64,000 bases of DNA, from positions 1,688,554-1,752,553 of the forward strand of contig RPFO01000076.1 of assembly GCA_009746045.1 (NCBI GenBank). Direction: 5' to 3'. This DNA is from Mesostigma viride (taxonomy: Eukaryota > Streptophyta > Mesostigmatophyceae > Mesostigmatales > Mesostigmataceae). Shown here piece after piece: positions 32,551-41,663 of the stretch; within the stretch, counting starts at the first letter, position 1; each line of letters starts with the position of its first letter. The notes under the pieces were generated by a model. That model was given only the letters and a program-made list of their open reading frames with translations, did not search any database and had not been told where the DNA came from. The position numbers and the translations under genes were made by a program.

Positions 32551-32884
32551 CTGCTCGGCAGCGAACAATACTATAAAGTATATAGCCATAAGTATGAAGT
32601 ATATAACCACGAGTATATAACCATACCCAACAAGCACGCCTGCTTAAAAATATATATTAAAAATATAATTACTTACAGCAGAGTGAAATCACTCAAACCA
32701 AAGCAAACGCCCAGCTATAAAAAATATATATATTCATTGAGAATGATAGATTACGGAGGTGAGATAGGCATGCAACATAAGGAAAAGCCCGAGAACTGGG
32801 AGAATAACCCTGAAGAAATTAATAGTAATCTGACACAGACATCCAAGGATCACGCCAGCGGCACAAGGTACAACTAACTATACA
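32551..32884. other. AT-rich stretch with a diverged copy of a tandem-unit segment
   Basis: At 32730-32785 ATTCATTGAGAATGATAGA and GGAGGTGAGATAGGCATGCA echo the end of the block at 20453-20505 and 24972-25028 (CATTCATTGAGAATATTAGA, GGCGGGTGAGAATGGCATGC). Translated, both give HSLR/YSLR, then G-E and MQH. The rest is A+T-rich with nothing recognised. Confidence 0.45.
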
Positions 32885-35800
32885 TCACAAAACTACACGC
32901 AGCAACAGCGCTGCCGGCCCACCATGCAGGCCTGGAAGGAATCTAGACCGCATGGGTCGCGACAAAGTCGGCCCGGGTGCGGACCACGTGCGGGCCGACC
33001 ACGGGGCGGTCTGACCCTCGAGGTCGAGGCGGTCTTCACGGCGCTGGCAGCACTCGTGGAAAAACTCCGCTGTCTTGGGGGCCGCCCATGGCCCCGAACT
33101 CCTCAAGGACAAAGGGGATGACCCGGTGGGGCCCCACATTGCCGTAGGAGGCAAACTTGTCGCGCTCAGCCACAGCGGCAGCAGCGCCGGCATCCACAGC
33201 CGCCCGGAGGATGTGGCGACCGGAAAGCGGCCGAGCCACGGAGACATCGATGAGCAGGTGGCAACCCTGCCCGTCGTAGTCAAGCACGGTAATGTCGGGG
33301 CGGTGGTTGGGTGAGTAGAGGGCGGCCCCATCCGCGTCCTCGCACTTGATGGTGGAGTGGGGAAAGACCGACCGAACCATGGCACACACCATCCGGAGGA
33401 GAGCGGTATGGAGATAGAGGAACCAGTTCTGGTTCTGCTGGCCACCCATGCACGCGATGTAGTGCGTCCCAGTAGTATCCAGAGCAAGCCCGCAGCTGCC
33501 GCAGGACGCACCCGCCGTGATGAGAGGTTGCGGGGCAAAGAGCTGGTGGCGGAGAGCGATGGCGTAAAGGGCCGGAACCAGCGTGAACAAAGGGCTCATG
33601 GGGAGGGCGCGCAGGAATGCGGACCCCACGCTCCCCTCAAGGGAAACGGAGTGAAGCCAAGCCTTCCCCTGATCGTTCAAGCTCGCATGCAGACCCATCC
33701 AGTCGGCACAGTGTAGTATACCCGCGTAGGTCTTTTGTTGTTTTTCATGAACGCAGGCAGGGAAGACACTAGGACTGACGACAGTCGACACGCCGGGCGT
33801 GCCCCGGGGCAGGCGACGGTGGACGGCCTGAGCGGGGCGGACGAGGTCGCAAGCCTGCTGGATCCCGAGGTAAGAATCCTGCACAGCCTGCACAAAGGGG
33901 AAGGGGGATGGGGTGACCAAGTCGGGAATGGCGCTGACGGCGCTGGGGACCAACCGGCGGATCTCCGCCCAGGCCTGAGCAACAGAGCCAAGGAAGGCGG
34001 CGGGGGCGAGGCGGGCGGCGCGGGTGAGCCCACACCCGCCCATGCGGCAGGGGAGGGTGGCCAAGCGCATGGAGTGAGCTGGCAGGCTAGGGCCGGGGAG
34101 GAGCACCTGCAAGGCGGCCTGAATGCGCTCGTCATGGCCTTCCGCGGCAAGCCGCACCAAGTGGGGGGGAGCGCCACGGAGCCAGTGAACCACCCGCGGG
34201 TGGGCGCAAAACCACAGGAGGAGCCCTTTGGTCTGGGGGTCCTTGAGGCGCGCCCAAGTCTCGAGGACATGGGTGCGCTGTTCCACGGTGGCCCGGAGCT
34301 CCTCTTCGACGTAGTCAGGGTCACCCACAGGGACGCCCAGGCACGAGAAACCACGCGCCCGCGCCAATGCCCCCGGGATAGCCGCGGGGAAGCCAGAGCA
34401 GTCCCCCTGGGGCGAAAAGACTGCACACTTGGGGAGGGTGAGCCGAAGGTTGATGGCCGCCATGGCCACTTCAAGGGCAGCCAGGGCGGCAACCACAGCG
34501 TCGGCCGGGCCAAGGGCATGGATATCGTCCATATAGGCGAGGAGCACGACATCCGGGTGCGCAGCGTGGACACCTTGGAGAGCCTTGTGCAGCGGGGCAG
34601 ACAGGTAAAAGGGGCCGAGGAGGCCGTCACCTTGCTGGGTTCCCGTGCGGGAAGCGATGTCGGCGAACGTCCCATCCTCCATGAGGAAGGAGAGTTGAGT
34701 GGGTTCGCCGTAGCAGGCTGCTGTCCACGCAAGAAGGTCAGGGAACGCCTCGCCGACGGCCTCAAAGATGCTAGCCTTGGTGACAGCATTGAACGCATTG
34801 TGGCAATCCACCTTCAGCGCCACATGGGTCGGATGCGTCTCGAGGTAGGCCTGAACTGTGTGCACGATGATGTCGCTGCCCCCTTTGGTGGCGACGCCAA
34901 GCTGGGCCGCGACGGACTCCTCAGTATCACTCCGGTTGGGGCAGAAGTAGGCGCGAAACTCGGGGGCCATTTGGCGACAAATGACCTTACTCACCAGCTT
35001 GCGTAGGACCTCGCCGCAAGCAATGGGACGAACGCGGCCAGCAGGCGGGGGGACGTCGTCTTTCAGGAGGGCAATGAGGCGTGCCCCAGCCAGCCAAGGG
35101 CGCGCCGCGGGGGCCAGGGACCCCGCGGCCAAGTCGGCGGCAGCCTCAAAGAGTGCGGTCGCCCCGCCATGGCCCGCCATCACGGAGAGGTGCTCGTAGC
35201 GCCAGCCTGAGGGGCCGGTGGAGGAGGCGTTCGGCAGATCCTTCAGCACAGCCGTGAAGATGTCCAGGTCCAGGACAATAGGCGGGGGCGGGGGGGTGGC
35301 CGGGGCGGGCACCGCAAAGGCCGGTTCGTCGGGGTGAAGGTCGCGCAAAGCCTGCAGGGTCGGGGGAGTGGAGGGAGCCAACGCGGTCAGTTCAAGCTTT
35401 TGCATGGCCCGGCTCAATTCACCTACCTTCACCAACCGCATGACGTCAGCTTCCACCCGGGCAAAGGAGGCGGCCCCCGACACCCGGGTGGAGGCCGGAG
35501 GCTGCAGCGCCCACAGCCCTTCCCAATCCCCGAGGAGGAACCGCCGGCAGCGAGCGATGACCGCACCCTGTACGCCACGCACGCCCCGCTCCAACGGCGC
35601 TAAGAGGAGCCGGGGAGTGACGAGAAACAGCTTGTGGCCGAGTTCGTCGAGAGGGTGACTATGCATCCGGGCCAGGGAAAGCAGGGCGCAGCGCGTAAAC
35701 AAGCTCCGGGCGCGGTGAGGGACGTCCGGGAGCGTCATGCAAGGGTTGCGCGCACAGGCGGCAAAAGGGAGCGTGGCCAGGAATGCCCAGCCTGCCGAGA

Positions 35801-35894
35801 GGTCCCCCGGATCGCTCGTACCCTGCGATGCCGGTGGAGGGGCAGGGGCCGACCGAGGGGCCGCCCCGGACCGTGTAATAAATAAAAATAATTA
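32885..35894 (-). mobile_element. RLE-type LINE, insertion into or next to the right inverted repeat
   Basis: The 5' side stops exactly where the right inverted repeat loses similarity to the left one (GGGAGCCCRTCA, 35895-35906), so the element probably inserted there. Its 3' end is set provisionally at the frameshifted stop; I found no poly(A) tail or target duplication. Confidence 0.5.
33036..35738 (-). CDS. Non-LTR retrotransposon polyprotein (RT, CCHC, RLE-type endonuclease)
   Basis: A 900-codon ORF from ATG at 35738. Residues about 160-440 are a reverse transcriptase: GPSGWRYEHL, RPIACGEVLRKL, VALKVDCHNAFN (catalytic D311), GTQQGDGLLGP and AYMDDIHALG (YMDD 402-405). A CxxC-x9-H-x3-C finger (C746, C749, H759, C763) precedes RPDITVLDYDG...LLIDVSV (D815, D831), the PD-(D/E)xK pattern of restriction-like endonucleases as in R2-type LINEs. 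It copies RNA into a nicked target. YMDD is unusual for LINEs, which mostly use F/YADD. A frameshift near 33085 is likely: another frame continues with PKTAEFFHECCQRREDRLDL to a stop at 32885, fitting the C terminus better. No N-terminal DNA-binding zinc finger was identified. Confidence 0.85.
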   Translation of the reverse strand: MTLPDVPHRARSLFTRCALLSLARMHSHPLDELGHKLFLVTPRLLLAPLERGVRGVQGAVIARCRRFLLGDWEGLWALQPPASTRVSGAASFARVEADVMRLVKVGELSRAMQKLELTALAPSTPPTLQALRDLHPDEPAFAVPAPATPPPPPIVLDLDIFTAVLKDLPNASSTGPSGWRYEHLSVMAGHGGATALFEAAADLAAGSLAPAARPWLAGARLIALLKDDVPPPAGRVRPIACGEVLRKLVSKVICRQMAPEFRAYFCPNRSDTEESVAAQLGVATKGGSDIIVHTVQAYLETHPTHVALKVDCHNAFNAVTKASIFEAVGEAFPDLLAWTAACYGEPTQLSFLMEDGTFADIASRTGTQQGDGLLGPFYLSAPLHKALQGVHAAHPDVVLLAYMDDIHALGPADAVVAALAALEVAMAAINLRLTLPKCAVFSPQGDCSGFPAAIPGALARARGFSCLGVPVGDPDYVEEELRATVEQRTHVLETWARLKDPQTKGLLLWFCAHPRVVHWLRGAPPHLVRLAAEGHDERIQAALQVLLPGPSLPAHSMRLATLPCRMGGCGLTRAARLAPAAFLGSVAQAWAEIRRLVPSAVSAIPDLVTPSPFPFVQAVQDSYLGIQQACDLVRPAQAVHRRLPRGTPGVSTVVSPSVFPACVHEKQQKTYAGILHCADWMGLHASLNDQGKAWLHSVSLEGSVGSAFLRALPMSPLFTLVPALYAIALRHQLFAPQPLITAGASCGSCGLALDTTGTHYIACMGGQQNQNWFLYLHTALLRMVCAMVRSVFPHSTIKCEDADGAALYSPNHRPDITVLDYDGQGCHLLIDVSVARPLSGRHILRAAVDAGAAAAVAERDKFASYGNVGPHRVIPFVLEEFGAMGGPQDSGVFPRVLPAP

Positions 35895-36595
35895 TGATGG
35901 GCTCCCTCGATTGACAACGCACCATGAGGACCTGACCCAAAGAAAGCAAGCCCGCGTATATGCGCGCTTCTACATGCATCGAGAAACAATGCACAACGCA
36001 GAAGAACCAGACAGCTCGCAGGAAAGAAAAGAGCACCAGCAACCCCGCTCGCCAGTTGCATGTACTTACAACTGTTGCAAGGTGATGGCGAGCACAGTCG
36101 ACGGTAACTCGCCTGGCAACATTTGCTCCGCCTGGCAACATTATTAACAAGGCAATATCACTCTTCGAAGTGAAGCTCAATTGGCAAATGCAGCAATCCA
36201 AAGGAACAATCGATAGTAATGCCGACACTTGATTTACTGCATTGGACCAGTCGTCCACTACTACGACAAACACTGTCAAGCTCTGAAGAAAATCCATGAT
36301 AAAATGCCTTATCTATCGGATTGAAATTAACGCTAACTTGCGTGCTTAGAAACAAGATATTGAAACGTCGATCTACGTTTAGGTAAATGTCCATGCCGCC
36401 CCCGTTAATATCCGGAATGTTTCTCCCGCCATGGCTGCCGGGGGTCTGCTGTCTTGCACTTACGGCGCCTCACTGAGTAATTTACGCGCCCGCAGGCCCA
36501 CCGGCCGACAGGCGAGCCTTGTTGTTGTTGTTGTTGTGGCCCACGCCGCCCAGGGGCGAGCCTTGTATGCAGGCTACGGCCCTGCTTGGAGTACC
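35895..36595 (-). repeat. Inverted repeat, right copy
   Basis: Reverse complement of 27665-28306, from GGGAGCCCATCA down to TACTCCAAGCAGGGCCG. It differs by a (GTT)n expansion plus a short duplication of GGCGAGCC near 36512-36560 and by scattered substitutions. Confidence 0.85.
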
Positions 36596-37169
36596 GCGCC
36601 ACTAGGCTCGGGTGAGTCTGGATGCGCATCCAGACTCATGAGTCTGAAAAATATGGTCCGGTAAAAAGCATCCGAGTCGTAAATTACAAGGTGGTAACTT
36701 ACCACCTAGATCTCACGCCTGAGATCCAAGGCCGTAATAATTACAACGTAGGGTGATAGGTAGTAATTTTACTAGCCGTAACTAAAAGTAACGTTACAAC
36801 TACGTATCTTTTGTAGTACTGTACCGACAAGAAAGGTTACCGCGACGGGTCTTAGTTGAGAAGCTACCACCTGTAGATAAGGTGCCAGTGATCCGATGCT
36901 GTAAGATACGTTTTAGTAAGTTACTAAGGGGGTCTTTGCCTGCTGTCCACGGCAAAGACGTGCTTTGGGGGGAAGACGGCCCGTGCACCCCCATTGGCGG
37001 GGAACCCCCTGCCGGGCACGCGCGACCGCGGCCCCGCGCGCGCATCTACCCCGGGCATGACGGAGTCATGACGGAGTCGCCCCAAAGCGGGGTGCGGGTC
37101 ACCGCCTCCCAACAACGCTGCAACGTGCAAAAGTCCACGGGCTTGCATATTGGCAGAACAACCAACCCG
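36596..37169. other. No recognised gene
   Basis: Contains short palindromes (GTCTGGATGCGCATCCAGAC at 36617-36636; GGTGGTAACTTACCACC at about 36691-36707). Reads into the fossil LINE. Confidence 0.35.
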
Positions 37170-38662
37170 ACTCTCCAACCTACTAACCTGGCGGTGACAT
37201 GGGTCCCGCCAGGAGGATACCACCTTTTGCATAACTGCCCTATCGGTCGGACAGCCGAAGGGAGGTTATTGGAAGTCAAAACCTTTCTATACGACGAATC
37301 ACAACAACTGGGCAAACTTACTGGTGTACAACAGGTGGCCAACCGCTGGGCTGGCGTACACCGCCTCAGCCTCCGGGGCAAGGTCCTCGTCACGAACCAG
37401 CTGCTGTTCTCCAAGCTGCTGTACTTCGGTCAGGCCCACCCACCGGATGAACACACCGTGTCTCTTATTCAACGACTGGGGCATAACTTTGTTTGGAAAA
37501 AATCGAGCGATCTCAGCCGCCAGGTACACGGATGGATCAGAGAGTCAATGTCTTTTATGCCGTGGCCTCTTGGAGGACTAGGCTTACACAATATGCAATG
37601 GCGTTTATGGTCTGTGTATGCCAAACAAGATATCTCTGCCCACATTGGTGTCAACACACACCCTGGATGTCTTCTGGCACGTGTAACCCTCTCACGTCTT
37701 ACTCATCACTCCAATGGTATTTCCTGGCACTCTGGAGCCGCACTGCTTACTGCTCGCCTCCCCTCCCCGAAGCTCACCAGAGGTCTTCCTTGGTACTGGG
37801 CTCGTATTTGGCAAGGCTTTATGGCACTTAAACCCGACCGCCTATTATTCCCCACACTACGTGAGGAAGTTGCACGCCAACCCCTATTCTTTAATGATAT
37901 ATACCTCAACCCCCTTAATCGCCCCTTCGGATGCTTAAGTGGCCCTAACCCCTATGAAGGCTTCATAACATCCCCCCACCCTGTAACCACTATTCTCCAC
38001 CTGTATATTCTCCACGGTGACTGCTACCGCCTCTTAACATATAACGAACTGGCTGCCTGGGTCCCCAATATGCCTACTTATGCTGCCTGGGCCGCGCTAG
38101 TACAAGCCATACCCCCACGCTGGTACACACTCATGACTTCTCCCCGTGCCCCCTATAAAGCTGGTGAATGGTGCTGCTTTTGTCCATACAGCACGACCGC
38201 AACATGCTCGGGGAAGGTGATCGCAGAACTCCCCCTTGGTTGGAACCCTGCACGTTCAACTACTGGCGCCGCTGAGCGGCCACAATGGCTGTCTGGCTCA
38301 ACTTACAACTGCAGTGGTGTTCCTCCCCACCCAGCTATGCCATCGGATTCGGGTTGTACCTTGGTCCCTTGAACAATCATGTGTATACCAACCCAACCCC
38401 AACCTTCCAGACGCTGCTATTATTTGGCTACATGTGGGATCAACTCGCCTGGACATGTTGTAATTGGATCCAGTGGAATTTGGCTGGGTGCTAAATCAGG
38501 GTGACAGCAGAGTTGTAAAAGGCCTTTACGAGTACACGGCAGAGTGGGGCTACACAATGCTCCTGCATAAAAACCATCAATTCCACCCCGGACGGACACG
38601 CTGGGGCGCTACTGTCAGAGTGGCCTGGCCACACCTGGGTCCGCAACATCACCCTCGCCGCT
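37170..38662 (+). pseudogene. Fossil LINE, region after the reverse transcriptase, part 1
   Basis: A frame open to 38372 shows LINE motifs that follow the RT domain: RLSLRGKVLVTNQLLFSKLLYFG, LIQRLGHNFVWKK and MPWPLGGLGLHNMQWR. After 38220 the coding signal hops between frames (for example HTWVRNIT near 38630), so at least two frameshifts exist. The RT catalytic core itself is absent, so the copy is 5'-truncated. The frame at its right edge resumes in frame at 46697 once element A and one target copy are removed. Confidence 0.7.
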
Positions 38663-38667
38663 GACCA

Positions 38668-39362
38668 AGTTAACGCCAAGCGCATTGGCGTGATCCTGAT
38701 TCGGCATATCTCTGCGATTCCAGCGGCACCGGAACGAGTTCATTCCGACGAGTATCAAGAAAGTTATGGCGTTCCGACTTCCCGGTCGCGCGCGAGCGCG
38801 AGCCGGCTGTTCTTCTAAGTCGGACGTGAATATTTGCCGACGACATATGGGGTCGACAGTAATTCCTGGGCTGACAGGAATTAGGTGCTGTACCTACGAC
38901 GGTATTGGATTAATACGTCGTACGCAGGAAATAGGAACCTTAACCTGTGGTCTGTTGGTACCGCAGGCTTAGTCCTGGGCTTCTAGGTGCAGATGCAATA
39001 GTCACTGTGGACTGTGCTCTGTGGTCACTGTGCCTGTATGGCAGACCTACTGTATAGGAGCTGGGCGCTGTACAGGTAGTGAATACTGTACCGGGGGTGT
39101 TATTACTGAGCAGGCCTCCTAGGCTGCTCAGGACTAGCAAGCACAGTGCACAAGTATATAAACAATAGGCCAGTGCCAAATGGGCATCTCTTGCGAGCCC
39201 GCCTCACGTGTTGTGCCTTGACTTGGCAAGCTCGTGTGCAAGCCTCAAGTGTTGAGCGCTGTAAACATTATCCGATTTAACAAAGCTCCGTTTCCAACCA
39301 TATTCACACATTGCTGCATTGCAACCATATCCTTCACATTGCGTGTGCGAAGAACGTTAACT
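38668..39362 (+). repeat. 5' LTR of element A
   Basis: A TATATAAA box lies at 39155-39162, so transcription should start near 39190. The palindrome TTAACGCCAAGCGCATTGGCG opens the LTR. Confidence 0.93.
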
Positions 39363-39455
39363 CAAATTACAACCAGTCTCAGCGGAACGGCCAGGAGGGT
39401 CGTTGCCGGTTGCGGTGTGCAGCTTTGACGACGAGAGGAGCTCGTCCGGTGGTGA

Positions 39456-40374
39456 ATGGTGCAGGAGGAACAACGGCAGCAGGATTTCCGGTTTCGGCAG
39501 TCTGCTGGGGGTTCGATTTCTCCTGAATTACGCCGTGTCGTTCGGGATCTATCTTTGTTGCTTGCAGATCGTCCGCCTGTAAATCGCAGCTTCGTGCAAT
39601 TCGTCGACGACCAGGTCGAAGATTGGGAGCGAATTCTGCGACACGTACAAACCATCGTCATTCCGGAGCACCGGAGCATCGACGACCTTGAGCAGGAGCT
39701 TCACGGGTTGGTCGGCATCCAGACGGTGATTACTGCAGTAGCAGAGCGAGTGCGGACGGAGTTGGCAGCAAGGCGAGGCGAGGTTGCGGAGGCAGCTGGC
39801 GCAGGGCGACACGAGTTTGTGCCGACAGTAGCGGGCGCGGGAGTACCACGTGCTTTCGCAGGCGGCATCGGCGACGAGGGTGTTGCAGCGGGTCCAGTTA
39901 GGCGTGAACGACGCGGAGCGGAGCATCACAGGCGGCTTGCAGAGGTCGGGGCGACAGCGGAAGCCATCGCCGGAGGACCGCGCGCACAAGAGTCGGCAGG
40001 TTTCCAGAGCGAGTAAGAGTTCCTTTTCAGGAACTGCCCCCGCCCCTTCGCGTTCGTGTGACGCGTTGGGAGGAGTTTGCACCTCTTGGTACGAGAGTGA
40101 CCTTGAGGTAGGAGCAGGGGGTGTCGCTGGGCTAGGCGACGAGGCACTCGGCGACCACGAGGTGCCAACGTACAATCCGCGAGGTGCCAACGACGGGTTG
40201 TCACCTGTCTACTTTACCAACGGTGACGATTCAGTCATCGCGGGCCGACAGCGGGTCGACGACGGCGCAGCAGGTAGCAGGGTACCAGAGCTGATTGTGG
40301 TGAGCGACAGCGACGACGACAGCGACAAGGAGAACCAGGACGCGCCTGGGGCCAGCCGTGGTGGTCTTGCCTGA
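39456..40374 (+). pseudogene. Leader ORF of element A, frameshifted
   Basis: Two overlapping frames (39456-40016 and 39850-40374) cover an ORF upstream of gag. Comparison with element B suggests that one ancestral protein of roughly 300 residues was broken by small indels in both. Its start has a charged, probably helical stretch (SPELRRVVRDLSLLL, QVEDWERILRHVQTIV). A middle piece VPFQELPPPLRVRVTRWEEF is readable only in a third frame. The end is acidic (VVSDSDDDSDKENQD). No known domain is recognised. An extra ORF before gag is uncommon in Copia-type elements. Confidence 0.5.
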
Positions 40375-40476
40375 GTGGTAACACTTGGCACTTTCCTTTC
40401 TTGTTCAGTAGCTTATATTGCTTTAATTGCTGCTTGGCCACTTGGCTGGCTGTAGCAGATCTGAACAGAGGCCATC

Positions 40477-41298
40477 ATGGAGGATGGAGCTATCAACCAA
40501 CAAGCGGGCTTTATGGGCTTCGGACGGCGCGGCGCTGGGCTGGATGGACGAGATGGACGCGATGGACGCGGTGGACGCGATGGACGCGGGGACGGCCAGG
40601 CGCTGGGAGACCAGGCTGAGGTGCCAGATAATCAGAGCCAAGGATCGCAGGGCGGGCAGCACGCGCCAGCCGCAGATCAAGCGGCGCCTAAGCGACCAAC
40701 CGTTGCTGAGGGGTACGCGGTGCTAGGCCAGTTTCAGTCCATCAAGGACAATTGGCAGCCCCGGGATGCTGAGAGGATGTTAGAGGACATGAACTTGTAC
40801 ACGGAGATATACAACGGTGACAAGCTTCGCATCCTGGCGTCTAGTGCCTACATACGGCAGTCGGCGAGGCGGCTGTTCAAGTTTGTTCGGGAGCGACACG
40901 CGGCGGGGGACACCTGGACGGCGTTTATGACGCGACTCAGGTCGTTCCTGAGTGACAAGAGGACCATAGATGGGTCCCACCTGAAGCAAGAATACCTGGA
41001 CTACAAGCCCATCAAGGGGCAGCTAGTGGTCCACGCCTTTGAAGACTTCGTCAAGCTGAGGGAGGACGCCATGGCCAAGGGCTTCTTCGTCGCAGATCGG
41101 ATGGCCATGGGCGACTTTCTCAAGTCGCTGCAACTGGATCCGGTCACCATGGATAATGTGACCATCCACATGCGACAGGTCCATGGCTGGGCAGCCATGA
41201 CGGATCAGTTGTATGAGTGTTTCAGCGGCAAGTACGTGGGGGTAAGCGCCCTCGTCAGAATGATGAGGAGGCCACTGAACCCACGGTTAAGTCCATGA
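40477..41298 (+). CDS. Element A gag, capsid part
   Basis: A 273-codon frame starting at ATG 40477. Residues about 20-40 are a DGRDGRG repeat. The rest is helical (YAVLGQFQSIKDNWQPRDAERML, LFKFVRERHAAGDTW, YECFSGKYVG) and fits a Copia-like (UBN2-type) Gag capsid. At about 41240 the homologous reading passes into the -1 frame, where the nucleocapsid lies. Element B has the same discontinuity without the same bases, so it is either inherited or a translational frameshift; no classical slippery heptamer is present. Confidence 0.75.
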   Translation: MEDGAINQQAGFMGFGRRGAGLDGRDGRDGRGGRDGRGDGQALGDQAEVPDNQSQGSQGGQHAPAADQAAPKRPTVAEGYAVLGQFQSIKDNWQPRDAERMLEDMNLYTEIYNGDKLRILASSAYIRQSARRLFKFVRERHAAGDTWTAFMTRLRSFLSDKRTIDGSHLKQEYLDYKPIKGQLVVHAFEDFVKLREDAMAKGFFVADRMAMGDFLKSLQLDPVTMDNVTIHMRQVHGWAAMTDQLYECFSGKYVGVSALVRMMRRPLNPRLSP

Positions 41299-41663
41299 GG
41301 GGATCGGGCCACGGGGGCCCAGCGTCCTCGAGAGGGCCTGAGACCTCTTCAAGGGGTCGAGGAAGGTCCAGGAGGGGGCGTGACAGAAGGGCTGGACGGG
41401 GGACCCCGCCGAAGTCGGGACATCCACAGTCCCAGTTTGACTTCAAGAGGGTGGGTGGTCCTCCCAAGGCTGGGCCCAGCAGTGGGACCTCACGGGACAT
41501 CAGTCAGGTGGAATGTTATTTCTGCCAGGGGAAGGGTCACTTCAGGAATGAGTGTCCCTCGTACCTGAGGCAGGAAGGTCAGAGCAAGCCAGCTCAGGGT
41601 GGCAGCAAGGACAAGGCTGGTCCATCCCAGGACAAGGGCAAGGGCAAGGCTGCTGATCATTGA
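41217..41663 (+). CDS. Element A nucleocapsid with CCHC knuckle
   Basis: Frame -1 relative to the capsid. Basic and Gly/Ser/Arg-rich, with a zinc knuckle CYFCQGKGHFRNEC (C-x2-C-x4-H-x4-C) that binds the element RNA. It ends ADH-TGA at 41661-41663. Probably expressed as the C-terminal part of Gag. In element B a one-base deletion breaks the knuckle. Confidence 0.8.
   Translation: MFQRQVRGGKRPRQNDEEATEPTVKSMRGSGHGGPASSRGPETSSRGRGRSRRGRDRRAGRGTPPKSGHPQSQFDFKRVGGPPKAGPSSGTSRDISQVECYFCQGKGHFRNECPSYLRQEGQSKPAQGGSKDKAGPSQDKGKGKAADH

Noticed and set aside
33735-35006. 423-codon plus-strand ORF
   Set aside because: It lies opposite the reverse transcriptase frame and has no domain; it is a shadow of a GC-rich coding strand.
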